From an uncultured Elusimicrobia bacterium (GTDB lineage Bacteria; Elusimicrobiota; Endomicrobiia; Endomicrobiales; Endomicrobiaceae): a stretch of DNA of 37,312 nt. Positions 1-10,083 of this stretch are shown here, one piece after another (positions within the stretch are counted from its first letter, which is position 1; every line of letters begins with the position of its first letter). The DNA is taken from contig CAMVLN010000003.1 of NCBI GenBank assembly GCA_947168325.1, positions 1 to 37,312 of the forward strand. The letters are read 5' to 3'. The position numbers and the translations under genes were made by a program. The notes beneath the pieces are model-generated. The model did no database searches. It was not told the origin of the DNA and saw nothing but the letters and a program-made list of their open reading frames with translations.

Positions 1-1253
1 ATCTCTTCTGTATATCTATCCAACTTAGCTACATCGTTTTCTATTGAATATTTACTATAAAGCTCTTTAAATTTTTCCATCCCTACTTTTACATATTCCC
101 ACTCACTCGCTGTTAGTTCTGCCCCTAAATATCTCCTATAATACTCTTTGAAATCACTTATATATGAAACTTCTATTTCCGTTTCACTATTAGACAATAC
201 TGTCCTTATTGCATCTACCAACTTCCTTTCTTCTTTTAACAATTCTACTGGGTTTATCCTTGATACTTCCTCTTTTACTGCAATAAATTTATCCAACATA
301 GGATATTCTTCTTTCATATCTTTCTTCGTCGCTATACAATAATCCCTTATACATCTACTTATCTCTTTTATATCTGTTAAGTTCTCTGTCCTCTCTATTA
401 ATTCCTTATATTGCTTATATGTCACTTCCCTCTTTATCTCTTCTGTTATCCTTACTAGCTCCTCTTTTAAGGCTTTTTCGTTTATCCCTCTCCCTCTATA
501 TGTCCCTAAATATATTTGTAAATTCTTGTATCCTTCTACTTTTATATTGTTCCTCTTTGCATAACTAAATAGCCTTCTTAGATACCTTTCTTCCGTTATT
601 TCCCCTCTGTTCCTTGCTTCTATCAATTCGCTAAATCTCTCGTTCTTATACCCTAAATGTTTCTCCCTTAAAAATTCTATTTCTCTTTCTATCTTCTTTA
701 TATATCTGCCTATCTCTTCCTTAGCTTTTATTATTTTCGATAACCTCTCTATATTCCCTAAATACAATCCTTTCTCTTCTATCCCTCTTAATATCCTTTC
801 CTTGCCATTTGTTATTGAATAATATTCCGTACCTGTTAGTTTACCTTCTTTTATTAGTCCTTCTAGTATCCCTTTCTTATATCTAGTTTTTATTTTAGAA
901 AATATACTTGTATCTATTTCCCCTACTGCTCCCTCTACATACACCCTTTCTACTTTATACCTCTTTGTTATCCCTTCTATTATGCTTGATATGTTCTTTT
1001 GTACACTATAATCACAATGCAAATCTTGTATGTTTATTACCACTGTTTGGCTTCCATTATTATTTATCCCTATCACTTTCCCGTATCTCTCGTTCAACAA
1101 TCTCCCTTGTTGCTGTATCCCTTTTGTATCAAATATATTTTGCATCACTACAGAACTTACTCCAACTGCTGTATATCCTACATTACTCATCACTGTCATC
1201 ATTATGCTACTTGCTACTACTACTGCTATTGCTTTCTTTACCTTTACTATCAT
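1..1253 (-). CDS. Secreted protein, N-terminal part only (about 417 aa visible, continues past left edge); ChaN/TIKI-like motif
   Basis: Own reverse-strand translation from ATG at 1253: MIVKVKKAIAVVVASSIMMTVMSNVGYTAVGVSSVVMQNIFDTKGIQQQGRLLNERYGKVIGINNNGSQTVVINIQDLHCDYSVQKNISSIIEGITKRYKVERVYVEGAVGEIDTSIF... open to base 1 with no stop. AGGAAGGA-type RBS upstream, signal-peptide-like N terminus. Absent from the ORF track because no stop lies in the window. Confidence 0.85.
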   Translation of the reverse strand, partial: MIVKVKKAIAVVVASSIMMTVMSNVGYTAVGVSSVVMQNIFDTKGIQQQGRLLNERYGKVIGINNNGSQTVVINIQDLHCDYSVQKNISSIIEGITKRYKVERVYVEGAVGEIDTSIFSKIKTRYKKGILEGLIKEGKLTGTEYYSITNGKERILRGIEEKGLYLGNIERLSKIIKAKEEIGRYIKKIEREIEFLREKHLGYKNERFSELIEARNRGEITEERYLRRLFSYAKRNNIKVEGYKNLQIYLGTYRGRGINEKALKEELVRITEEIKREVTYKQYKELIERTENLTDIKEISRCIRDYCIATKKDMKEEYPMLDKFIAVKEEVSRINPVELLKEERKLVDAIRTVLSNSETEIEVSYISDFKEYYRRYLGAELTASEWEYVKVGMEKFKELYSKYSIENDVAKLDRYTEE

Positions 1254-1453
1254 TCTTTATTCCTTCCTTTTATTCCTTCTCCATTTTCCTTACTTGTATC
1301 CTTCTTATTATTCTTTTCAGCTCCCATCCATCCCACACATAATATCTTTTTTTCTTTTTATTATAAAAATATATCATATATTTAAATTTATTAAAAACCT
1401 TTCTTATTCTTAATTTTACTATACACGAAAAAACATATAAAACATTTTTTATA

Positions 1454-2326
1454 CTAATAAATTATTTTATTTAAAGGATACTCTATAATTCCTTCAGCTC
1501 CAGCTCTTTTAAGTGCAGGAATAACTTTTTTTACTATATTTTCTTCAATTATAACTTCTAAAGCTATCCAATTACTATCACTTAAATTTGAAATAGTAGG
1601 TTTTTTTAATGCAGGCAAAATTTTTTCAACTTCAGGCAACTTTTTAGAAAGTATATTCATTTTTAAACCAACCATACCTTCTGCATTTAGTGCTCCTTGC
1701 AAAAGAATTGAAAGATTCTCTATTTTCTCTCTTTTTGAATTATCTTTCCAAGCATTATCATTTGCAATAAATCTTGTTGTAGACGACAGAATTTCTTCAA
1801 CTATTCTTAAATTATTTGCCCTAAGTGAAGAACCAGTTTCTGTAAGTTCAACAATAGCATCAACTAATTTACCAGCTTTAGCTTCTGTTGCACCCCAAGA
1901 AAATTCTATGTTTGCTTTAACTTTATTTTTTAAAAAATATTTTTTTGTATAGTTTAAAAGTTCTGTAGCAATCCTTTTGCCTTGTAAATCTTTTATACTT
2001 CTAACATTTGAATCATTAGGAACAGCAAGAACCCATCTAACAGGTCTAAATCCCGACTTTGCATATCTAAGTTCACAAACTTCTTTAACTTTTGCACCCG
2101 TCTCACATATCCAATCAAAACCTGTAAGTCCCGCATCAAATACTCCATCTTGAACATATTTTGCCATTTCTTGCGATCTTACTAACATAACTTCTATCTC
2201 ATCATCACTACAAGTAGGAAAGTAAGATCTTGAAGAAATATTTATTCTTATACCTGCTTTTTTAAATAATTCAACTGTTGAATCTTGTAAGCTACCCTTT
2301 GGGAACCCTAATCTTAATTTTTTCAC
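1454..2326 (-). CDS. hisG: ATP phosphoribosyltransferase, long form with C-terminal regulatory domain
   Basis: 290 aa; [26 protein letters not shown]..., [31 protein letters not shown], and a C-terminal ~75-aa ACT-like extension. Confidence 0.96.
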   Translation of the reverse strand: MKKLRLGFPKGSLQDSTVELFKKAGIRINISSRSYFPTCSDDEIEVMLVRSQEMAKYVQDGVFDAGLTGFDWICETGAKVKEVCELRYAKSGFRPVRWVLAVPNDSNVRSIKDLQGKRIATELLNYTKKYFLKNKVKANIEFSWGATEAKAGKLVDAIVELTETGSSLRANNLRIVEEILSSTTRFIANDNAWKDNSKREKIENLSILLQGALNAEGMVGLKMNILSKKLPEVEKILPALKKPTISNLSDSNWIALEVIIEENIVKKVIPALKRAGAEGIIEYPLNKIIY

Positions 2327-2342
2327 CTTATTTTTTTCTCCT

Positions 2343-2825
2343 TTAAAACAACATATAATTTTGTATATTTTTTATTTTTTTATTATCAATAAAACTTGGA
2401 ATATATTTCCCAAAGATAGGCAAAGTTACTTTAGATAATTTTGAAATTATTGAAGTAGTTTTTTCAATTTTAGATTGTATTTGATTTGCATAAACATCTA
2501 AACTTGGAATTATTACATTTGCAGACAGTATGAACCATAAAAAAAAACCAAAACAAGCACCGGCTAATTTATCAAATATAGATAAATATAAAAATTTAAC
2601 TATTTTAAAAATAAAAACACCAACTAAAAATATTATTATTGCAACTGCAACAAAAACGAAATAATAATTTATACCAACTTGGTACGGATAATTTTCTGCT
2701 AATATTATCGCAAAAAAACCAGAAACTACAGCAAAAAAACTTTTAATAATTCCAGCATAATAGCCGATGTATAGTAAAAACAATAACAATAAAATTATAC
2801 TAATATCTATTGCCAAACTTAACAT
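2343..2825 (-). CDS. CvpA-family-like membrane protein
   Basis: 160 aa, four hydrophobic segments, N-terminal pattern D...[31 protein letters not shown] typical of CvpA-like proteins. Confidence 0.65.
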   Translation of the reverse strand: MLSLAIDISIILLLLFLLYIGYYAGIIKSFFAVVSGFFAIILAENYPYQVGINYYFVFVAVAIIIFLVGVFIFKIVKFLYLSIFDKLAGACFGFFLWFILSANVIIPSLDVYANQIQSKIEKTTSIISKLSKVTLPIFGKYIPSFIDNKKIKNIQNYMLF

Positions 2826-4039
2826 AATGTGTGAATAACTATTCCACTAGCCAATTTTGGAAAAAAGTAAGTTGACTTTTGTGGCATATTTTCATTATTT
2901 AATGCAATTTCTTTTATAGCTTCTACAGGAGTTGCAGGAACTATAATTGCAATTTTGTTTGTTTTACTAGCCAATTCTACAGCTTCCTTTTCATCTTTTA
3001 CATAAATATATTTATCTGCAGAAACTTGTTCTTTTGGTATCAATATATTATGTAATATACTTACACCTAAATTTCTAAAAGCTTCACAATTTTCTGGCAT
3101 AGCTTTATTTAATAATTCAGTATCTTTTATAACCAATGTCCTATAATTTCCATCTTTAACAACCATAATAGGTTGAACTTTTTCTTTTTGTAACTTTATA
3201 AAATCTTCTTTAGGTAAAATATTAAAATATTTTTCAATGTTTTCCTCTAGATTTTTTGGCTCTTCAATAACTCTATGAGTAGGCCATATAGAAATACCTT
3301 CATCTTCCATTGGGCATAAAAAAGCAAGAACATAACCATATTCTTTTGTATCAGAAAAATTTGAATCTTTACCTTTTATGTATTGCAAATAATTCCATGA
3401 AGTTTCATATCTATGATGACCATCAGCAATGAATGTTTTTTTATTCTTTAAACAATTTTCAACTTCTTTAACTATTTTTTCATCACTTACAACCCAAACT
3501 TTATGATTAGTTTTTTCATCATCTGTTGCAACAGATGTTGGCTTTTTTGTAGAAATATCTTTACATAAATTAATAATTTTATTACTATCATCATTAAACA
3601 ACAAAAATATTGGGCTTAAATTTGCTTCTACAGATTTTAAAAGATTTAATCTATCTTCTTTTGGTGCCGAAAGAGTTTTTTCGTGAGCTTTTACTGCCCC
3701 TCCACAAGGATTTTCAATTTTTAATGCAGCAAAAAAACCTCTTCTTACCATTTTTATACCATGGTCCATAAATTCTTGTTCATAAAAATAAAGAGCTGGT
3801 TTATCTTCTTTTAATAAGACACCTTTAGATAACCATTCCTTAAACAAAACACTTGCTTGTTCATATTTATTTTTTGTCCCTTGTGAATCAGAAAGTTCAA
3901 GCTTTACCATATTATACTGAGATTTTTTCTTTAGTTCTTCTTTTTGACTTGGACTTATTACATCATAAGGAGGACATATTTCATTTGTAATATTTTCTTT
4001 TGCATATCTAACACCATTAAATGCCTTTATAATAGCCAT
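2819..4039 (-). CDS. DUF1015 family protein
   Basis: MAIIKAFNGVRYAKENITNEICPPYDVISPSQKEEL..., FIADGHHRYETSWNY, TPVEAIKEIALNNENMPQKSTYFFPKLASGIVIH. ATG at 4039 preferred over the tracked TTG at 4054 because a GGGAG RBS lies between them. Confidence 0.92.
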   Translation of the reverse strand: MAIIKAFNGVRYAKENITNEICPPYDVISPSQKEELKKKSQYNMVKLELSDSQGTKNKYEQASVLFKEWLSKGVLLKEDKPALYFYEQEFMDHGIKMVRRGFFAALKIENPCGGAVKAHEKTLSAPKEDRLNLLKSVEANLSPIFLLFNDDSNKIINLCKDISTKKPTSVATDDEKTNHKVWVVSDEKIVKEVENCLKNKKTFIADGHHRYETSWNYLQYIKGKDSNFSDTKEYGYVLAFLCPMEDEGISIWPTHRVIEEPKNLEENIEKYFNILPKEDFIKLQKEKVQPIMVVKDGNYRTLVIKDTELLNKAMPENCEAFRNLGVSILHNILIPKEQVSADKYIYVKDEKEAVELASKTNKIAIIVPATPVEAIKEIALNNENMPQKSTYFFPKLASGIVIHTLC

Positions 4040-4138
4040 TCTAATTACTCCCAAAAATTTAAAATTTTATTGATTTTACATAATATCTTAATATATTGTC
4101 AAAAAAATTTTCTTTATTTTATGCTCTTATAAATTATA

Positions 4139-5704
4139 TCAATTATTTTTATTTATAATCGTATCTTTTTTATTTGCTAATTTTATTGGATAGCTTGTAG
4201 TATAGTGAGCTCCTCTACTTTCCTTTCTTGTCTTTGCAGATTTTATTATTATTTCAGCTACATCTACTATATTTTTTATTTCTAAAAGTTCCATACTAAC
4301 TTTAAAATCTCTAAAATGTTTCTTAACTTCTTCTTTAATAATATTTAATCTTTTTTGTGCCATCAAAAGTCTCTCATCAGTTCTAACAATACCCACATAA
4401 TTAGACATAAGTCTTCTAACTTCTTCCCAATTATGCAACATTATAGTAGAATCGCCATTACCTGTACTTTTATTAATAAAAATTTTTATATTTTCATTTA
4501 TTTTAATATTGGGTAACATTTCTTTACTTTTTTGATATGCAAACTGGGCAAAAACAAGCCCTTCTAACAAAGAATTAGAAGCAAGTCTGTTTGCCCCATG
4601 TAAACCATTACAGGCATTTTCCCCAATGGCAAATAAGTTTGTTATAGAAGTTTGCCCATATTCATCTACTTTTATTCCACCACAACAATAATGTGCAGCT
4701 GGAACAACCGGTACCATATCTTTTGCCATATCTATTGAATATGACAAACATTTTTTATATATATTAGGAAACCTTTTAACTATAAACTCTTTTCCCCTAT
4801 GTCTTATATCTAAATATACAAATTTATCTCCACTTTTTTTAAGTTCTGTATCTATTGCCCTTGAAACAATATCTCTTGGAGCTAAATCTTTTAGTTTATG
4901 ATATTTTTGCATAAACGGTTCACCTTTTTGATTTTTAAGTATCGCTCCTTCCCCCCTAACCGCTTCTGAAATCAAAAAAGATTTAGCTGCTGGATGATAC
5001 AAACATGTAGGATGAAATTGAATAAATTCCATATTGGATATATCTGCTCCAGCTCTATATGCCATAGCAATTCCATCACCTGTTGCTATATCAGGATTAG
5101 AGGTATATAAAAAAACTTTTCCTATTCCACCGCAAGCAAGAACTACAACTTTAGCTAAAAAAGTTTCAACTATAGATTTATTTACATCATACACATAAGC
5201 TCCACAACACTTTTTATTTTCATCAATAATCAAATCTATTGCCATATTGTATTCATATATATTTACATTTTTAGCTCTTCTAATATTTTCTACAAGAACT
5301 TTTTCTATTTCTTCACCTGTAATATCTCCAGCATGAAGAATTCTTCTTTTACTATGTCCACCCTCTAAACCAAGTTCAAACTCAAAACTATTGTACTCTT
5401 GTTTTGCAAACTTCATTCCCATATTTATCAATTCTTTTATTCTATCAGGAGCAGATTTTACAGCAATGTCTACTATTTTCTTATTACAAAGGCCATCACC
5501 TGCAACAATAGTATCTTGTATATGCTCATCAAAAGTATCATCTTTATCTATAACACAGGCAATTCCACCCTGTGCTTTTCCTGTGGCCGAATCAAACAAC
5601 TTTTTTTTTGTTATAAGTGAAACTGTTCCTATTTTGCATGCTTTTAAAGCAAAACTAAGCCCTGCTATTCCGCTTCCTATAACTAAATAATCTGCTTTTA
5701 TCAT
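4139..5704 (-). CDS. nadB: L-aspartate oxidase
   Basis: 521 aa; N-terminal FAD motif YLVIGSGIAGLSFALKA, GKAQGGIACV, FIQFHPTCLYHP, FLISEAVRGEGAILKN, SRGAHYTTSYP. Confidence 0.95.
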   Translation of the reverse strand: MIKADYLVIGSGIAGLSFALKACKIGTVSLITKKKLFDSATGKAQGGIACVIDKDDTFDEHIQDTIVAGDGLCNKKIVDIAVKSAPDRIKELINMGMKFAKQEYNSFEFELGLEGGHSKRRILHAGDITGEEIEKVLVENIRRAKNVNIYEYNMAIDLIIDENKKCCGAYVYDVNKSIVETFLAKVVVLACGGIGKVFLYTSNPDIATGDGIAMAYRAGADISNMEFIQFHPTCLYHPAAKSFLISEAVRGEGAILKNQKGEPFMQKYHKLKDLAPRDIVSRAIDTELKKSGDKFVYLDIRHRGKEFIVKRFPNIYKKCLSYSIDMAKDMVPVVPAAHYCCGGIKVDEYGQTSITNLFAIGENACNGLHGANRLASNSLLEGLVFAQFAYQKSKEMLPNIKINENIKIFINKSTGNGDSTIMLHNWEEVRRLMSNYVGIVRTDERLLMAQKRLNIIKEEVKKHFRDFKVSMELLEIKNIVDVAEIIIKSAKTRKESRGAHYTTSYPIKLANKKDTIINKNN

Positions 5705-5832
5705 TTTTATTCTTTTCTATTTTAAATCACTAAATAAGTTTAAATTTTATTTGTTGTAAGTTTTATTTGTCTATTTTTAATATCTATATATATCTAATTA
5801 TCTATTTAATTTACAATTATTTTATAATAGTT

Positions 5833-6675
5833 TTATTTTTCACAAACCATATTATCTATAAGCCGAACATTACCAACTTTAACCGCAACAGCAATTACAA
5901 TATTTTTATCCAAATCTGTAACTTCTTGTAAATTTTTAGAATTTCTTATTTCAATATAATCTATTTTACTATTAGGAATTTTTAAACTATTTTCTTCTAC
6001 AACTTGTTTTATATCTTCAATTTCTTTACCTTCACAAAACAACTGTTTAGCCAAACATAAAGATTTATATATTCCTGTTGCCTGAACCTTTTCTTCTTTT
6101 GATAAATATGTATTTCTGCTAGACATTGCAATTCCCGACTCTTCTCTAACTATTGGACAGCCTACAATTTCAATATTAAAATTTAAATCCTCAACCATTT
6201 GTTTAATAATTATATATTGTTGATAATCTTTTAACCCAAAATATGCTCTTTGAGGCATAACTATATTGAAAAGTTTTGCAACTATTGTACATACACCTTG
6301 AAAATGTGTTGGCCTTGTAATGCCACACATTATTTTTGATACATTATTGTTATAAATATAAGTTGAAAAATTTTTGTTATATAGTGTTTCATTTGTAGGC
6401 AAAAACAAAAAATCTACCTTATTATCTTGGCAAACTTTTATATCTTTTTCTATTGGTCGTGGATATTTTTCATAATCTTCATTTGGGCCAAACTGTATAG
6501 GATTTACATATACTGAAACAACTGTAATATCATTTTGTAAAACAGACTTTTTTATTAGAGAAACATGCCCCAAATGTAATGCCCCCATAGTAGGAACAAA
6601 GCCAACATTCTTTCCTTCTTTTTTTAATTCTTCTATTATTTTTTGTAATTCTTCTGGTTTGTTTATAACTTTCAT
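5833..6675 (-). CDS. panC: Pantothenate synthetase
   Basis: 280 aa; GFVPTMGALHLGHVSLIKKS, VSVYVNPIQFGPNEDYEKYPR, FGLKDYQQ, MSSRNTYLS. Confidence 0.97.
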   Translation of the reverse strand: MKVINKPEELQKIIEELKKEGKNVGFVPTMGALHLGHVSLIKKSVLQNDITVVSVYVNPIQFGPNEDYEKYPRPIEKDIKVCQDNKVDFLFLPTNETLYNKNFSTYIYNNNVSKIMCGITRPTHFQGVCTIVAKLFNIVMPQRAYFGLKDYQQYIIIKQMVEDLNFNIEIVGCPIVREESGIAMSSRNTYLSKEEKVQATGIYKSLCLAKQLFCEGKEIEDIKQVVEENSLKIPNSKIDYIEIRNSKNLQEVTDLDKNIVIAVAVKVGNVRLIDNMVCEK

Positions 6676-7463
6676 TTATATGTATTAACCTCTTGAGGAA
6701 AATTCAATTCTTTAACTTCTTTACTATACTGTTTTGTAGCATCTTGAATAATTTGTGCTAAATTTGCATATTTTTTTACAAATTTTGGAGTAAAATCTTG
6801 AAACATTCCAAGCAAATCATCTATAACTAAAACTTGTCCATCACAATATTTGCCTGCACCTATACCTATAGTTGGAATATCCAACTTTTCTGTAACAAAC
6901 TTCGCTACTTGCTCTGGAATACCTTCAAAAACTATCATTGATACACCAACAGATTGCAACAACAAAGAATCTTCCAATAATTTTTTTTGAGACTGATTAT
7001 CTCTACACTGAACTTTGTACCCTCCCATTTTATCTATAGATTGTGGCATAAGTCCTAAATGACTAACAATTTTTATACCCTCATTTATTATTGATTTGAT
7101 TGACTCTATAATTTCAACTCCACCTTCAAGTTTAACCATATCTGCACCACAATCTATAAGTTTTTTTGCATTTTCTACTGCTAATTGTGTATTATCCTCA
7201 TAAGATTTATATGGCATATCTGCAACAACTACAACTTTATCTTTATTTGTTCCTCTAACTACTGCTGATGTATAATGTATCATATCTGCCATAGTTACTG
7301 ACAATGTATTTTTATAACCTAACTTTGTCATACCAACAGAATCGCCAACGAGGAACATATCTATATTCGATTGTGACAATATTTTTGCCATAGTTGCATC
7401 ATAACAAGTTGTCATAACAATTTTTTCTTTATTTTTTTTCATTTGCAAAAAATTTTTTAACAT
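6672..7463 (-). CDS. panB: 3-methyl-2-oxobutanoate hydroxymethyltransferase
   Basis: 263 aa; MTTCYDATMAKILSQSNIDMFLVGDSVGM, KLEGG, SHLGLMPQ, GIGAGKYCDGQVLVIDDLLG. ATGA overlap with panC. Confidence 0.97.
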   Translation of the reverse strand: MLKNFLQMKKNKEKIVMTTCYDATMAKILSQSNIDMFLVGDSVGMTKLGYKNTLSVTMADMIHYTSAVVRGTNKDKVVVVADMPYKSYEDNTQLAVENAKKLIDCGADMVKLEGGVEIIESIKSIINEGIKIVSHLGLMPQSIDKMGGYKVQCRDNQSQKKLLEDSLLLQSVGVSMIVFEGIPEQVAKFVTEKLDIPTIGIGAGKYCDGQVLVIDDLLGMFQDFTPKFVKKYANLAQIIQDATKQYSKEVKELNFPQEVNTYK

Positions 7464-7623
7464 ATTTTGTCCACCATAAAGCTTTAGTAAATTTTTTATA
7501 AAATATTATTTATTAAAAAATTATTATACCTCTTTACTTAATAAAAAAATATTTTTTGAAAATATATTTCTATTTTCATTAAAACTGATTTATACTTTTC
7601 ATGAGGTAAAAAACTTAAAACTT

Positions 7624-7661
7624 ATCAAAAAAAGACATCACCCAATTTTGGACTGATGTCT
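7624..7661 (-). terminator. Rho-independent-type hairpin downstream of 7691-8044
   Basis: AGACATCA (7633-7640) / TGATGTCT (7654-7661) stem; on the minus strand followed by a run of seven T. Confidence 0.8.
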
Positions 7662-7690
7662 ATAATATAAATAGGTTAAAACAACAATTA

Positions 7691-8044
7691 TCAACTAACA
7701 GTAATATCTACAGATGCTACTACACCTTGACAAGACAAATATATCTTTCCATTTCCGCTTTGCTTTGCAAGAAAATTAACTGTCCTAGAAGTTACAAAAT
7801 AAAACTCGCCCAATTCTACAGGAAACACTGACCAGCTAACAGGCTCATCAACCTCTTCCTTTGCGCTATTTCTTATGATAGATTTTAATTGGTATATATT
7901 CCCTACACTATAAGAAATACCATCCGCTGGCTCTATTTGTAAAACCATTGCATTATTCGTCAACTTATCCCTTTTAGTACATCCATAAAAACAAGATACA
8001 AGACAAACAAATGACAATAAAAATAAAATTTTTATATAACTCAT
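7691..8044 (-). CDS. Small lipoprotein, Ig-like (BIG-type) candidate
   Basis: 117 aa; lipobox region LVSCFYGC; MVLQIEPADGISYSVGNIYQLKSIIRNSAKEEVDEPVSWSVFP pattern resembles bacterial Ig-like domains. Confidence 0.6.
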   Translation of the reverse strand: MSYIKILFLLSFVCLVSCFYGCTKRDKLTNNAMVLQIEPADGISYSVGNIYQLKSIIRNSAKEEVDEPVSWSVFPVELGEFYFVTSRTVNFLAKQSGNGKIYLSCQGVVASVDITVS

Positions 8045-8058
8045 AAACTCTTTCCAAT

Positions 8059-8538
8059 CTAAACAGAAAATCTAGTTTTATAGCTCAACATAAAACCATC
8101 CTTTCCATAAGCATAAAAATTAAATTTCTTATAACCATAATCTTCTGACTGTTTATTTGCAACAATATAAGCATCAACAATAGAAAATAACCAGCTAGCA
8201 ACCGCAACACAACCAAAAATTCTAGATACATTTAAATCTTTTTCATAATCGTCATAATAAGAAGACTCTATGGCTCCTAATTCCTTATATCTTTCATAAT
8301 CACCTTCAGATTTATTTAAGTAATAAAATGCACCAAAAACAGAAACTGCAAAAACACCAAACACTATCCACCCTTTTGTTCTCTGATAATTCCAACCCTG
8401 ACCCCAACCAGGCATAATAGCAGAACGAATAAGAGCATTTGTTGGAGTATATTCCGAAAAATCACAAGTGAATGCACTTGCATCTGCACAATTTAACAAA
8501 ACTATAGAAATAATAACAACAAATATTTTTTTTAACAT
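8059..8538 (-). CDS. Small secreted/membrane protein, DUF5683-like
   Basis: 159 aa; signal peptide, ALIRSAIMPGWGQGWNYQRTKGWIVFG then a TM helix and a C-terminal TM, SIVDAYIVA. Confidence 0.6.
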   Translation of the reverse strand: MLKKIFVVIISIVLLNCADASAFTCDFSEYTPTNALIRSAIMPGWGQGWNYQRTKGWIVFGVFAVSVFGAFYYLNKSEGDYERYKELGAIESSYYDDYEKDLNVSRIFGCVAVASWLFSIVDAYIVANKQSEDYGYKKFNFYAYGKDGFMLSYKTRFSV

Positions 8539-8542
8539 ATTA

Positions 8543-9193
8543 TTAATCTTTAGTAAATCTTATATTATCTATATAGACTGTTCCACCATTAGTTGGTATA
8601 CCATCTTTATCTACAGCTAAAGCTAAACCTACAACGAACTTCAAATTATCCATCTGTACACCTGTAATATCAATTTCCACTTCTTGCCATGTAGATGTTA
8701 TTTCTGAACTTGTTACACTATATGTAATCTTATCAGGAATTGATAATTTAAAAACACAATTATTGTACAAATTTCCTCTTACATAAAACTTCAACCATTT
8801 ATACCCACTATTTGTTAAATCTATGATACCACCTATCTCATTCCTAGATTGCATTCCAAAACCAAAAAATGTCTTTTCAGGACTTTTTGAATTTCCTCCC
8901 CATGTAAATTTTATACATCTTGTTCCTGACTGAGGAGCATTTGTACATTTAGTATCCAGTGTAGCATTATTCCAACTATCACAGAATGGATCATCTTTCC
9001 ATACATAAGGTTCAGAATTTCCTTTAGTATTAAACTCATCATCGTACAGATACCATGTATCTGGCCAAGCAGCAATGGGAGCATTGAGACCTAGCAATGC
9101 ATCTACAGGATATTTTTCACATGAAGTAAAAAATACAACACAAACAAAAAAGATAAATAAAAATTTATTAAAAATCCTATTCATAAACAACAA
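8543..9193 (-). CDS. Lipoprotein with CBM/CIA30-like carbohydrate-binding fold (putative)
   Basis: 216 aa; lipobox FFTSC, SGTRCIKFTWGG...YKWLKFYVRGN...WQEVEIDITG...GGTVYIDNIRF. Confidence 0.6.
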   Translation of the reverse strand: MLFMNRIFNKFLFIFFVCVVFFTSCEKYPVDALLGLNAPIAAWPDTWYLYDDEFNTKGNSEPYVWKDDPFCDSWNNATLDTKCTNAPQSGTRCIKFTWGGNSKSPEKTFFGFGMQSRNEIGGIIDLTNSGYKWLKFYVRGNLYNNCVFKLSIPDKITYSVTSSEITSTWQEVEIDITGVQMDNLKFVVGLALAVDKDGIPTNGGTVYIDNIRFTKD

Positions 9194-9375
9194 AACAAAA
9201 AAATATTTTCTTTAAAGGTCAAACCTAATTTAAATATAAAACACAGTTCTATACCATTTATTCACTACTAATTACACACTAAAACCTTTTATAACAAACA
9301 GCCTTACAACTTATTTATATGCGAACTACAAAATAACAAACAATAATACATATACTACTTTAAATTTTAATCTCT

Positions 9376-9414
9376 TTTGAGGATAGGAAAATTATTCCTA
9401 ATCCTATCCTCAAA
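9376..9414 (-). other. Perfect 13-bp intergenic stem-loop
   Basis: TTTGAGGATAGGA (9376-9388) / TCCTATCCTCAAA (9402-9414), 13-nt loop, just after the stop of 9428-10048. No clear T tail on either strand, so a terminator is not certain. Confidence 0.7.
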
Positions 9415-9427
9415 CAAAGAAAAATAA

Positions 9428-10048
9428 CTATTTATAAGAAATATTATCTAAATAAAAAACACATCCATTTGGATTATCTTTTTTAGATAATGCGAAACAA
9501 AAACCACCTATAATATAACTCAAATCTTTGCCTTTTAAATCTATAGTATACTCTTTCCATTCTTTTGTAAGAATTATAGACTCTATTGATGCTGAATCAG
9601 AATCCGGATATTCACCCGTGATACCACCAACTTTAAATTCAGCTATTTTTTCACCACCTTTTGCCCCTCTAGCCCAAAAAGTCAACTTTGTTGCCCCTGT
9701 TAAATCGTATCCTCCTTTTTTATCCCCCCAATTATTTGCTGGTTGTTGCCAAAAAATACCTCCCCAACCCTGACCCTGTGTCTTCTTTGCACTGTACGAT
9801 ATTTTTATACAACTTTTTCCTTTTTTTGGATTTTCTAAACATGACGAATTATAACCTAAATCTCCTGTATCACCCATCCAACCAGATGGAATAAAATGAT
9901 TTTCCTTTGAAGCATCTTGAGTATAAACTTTAAACTCCTGAAAAGATGAAGCAGGCTTCTTATCTTTTGCTTTAAATCTTGGTGCTGCAAAAGATACTCC
10001 TGATACCAATAGCAAACTCAACAACAACAAACTAACTAACTTTTTCAT
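9428..10048 (-). CDS. Secreted CBM/CIA30-like protein, paralogue of 8543-9193
   Basis: Signal peptide MKKLVSLLLLSLLLVSGVSFAAPRF; KSCIKISYSAKK...LTFWARGAKGGEKIAEFKVGG...WKEYTIDLKG...GCVFYLDNISYK. GGAGG upstream of ATG at 10048 supports this start over the tracked 10084. Confidence 0.65.
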   Translation of the reverse strand: MKKLVSLLLLSLLLVSGVSFAAPRFKAKDKKPASSFQEFKVYTQDASKENHFIPSGWMGDTGDLGYNSSCLENPKKGKSCIKISYSAKKTQGQGWGGIFWQQPANNWGDKKGGYDLTGATKLTFWARGAKGGEKIAEFKVGGITGEYPDSDSASIESIILTKEWKEYTIDLKGKDLSYIIGGFCFALSKKDNPNGCVFYLDNISYK

Positions 10049-10083
10049 TACTAAAACCCTCCAATTTTTATTTATAAAACACA

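Noticed and set aside
908-1413. Three overlapping plus-strand ORFs (144, 128, 127 aa)
   Set aside because: Low-complexity Leu/Ser/Tyr-rich translations antisense to, or overlapping the upstream region of, the real minus-strand gene at 1-1253.
1454-2326. Orphan hisG outside a his operon as unusual
   Set aside because: Scattered his genes are common in many bacteria; long-form HisG functions alone.
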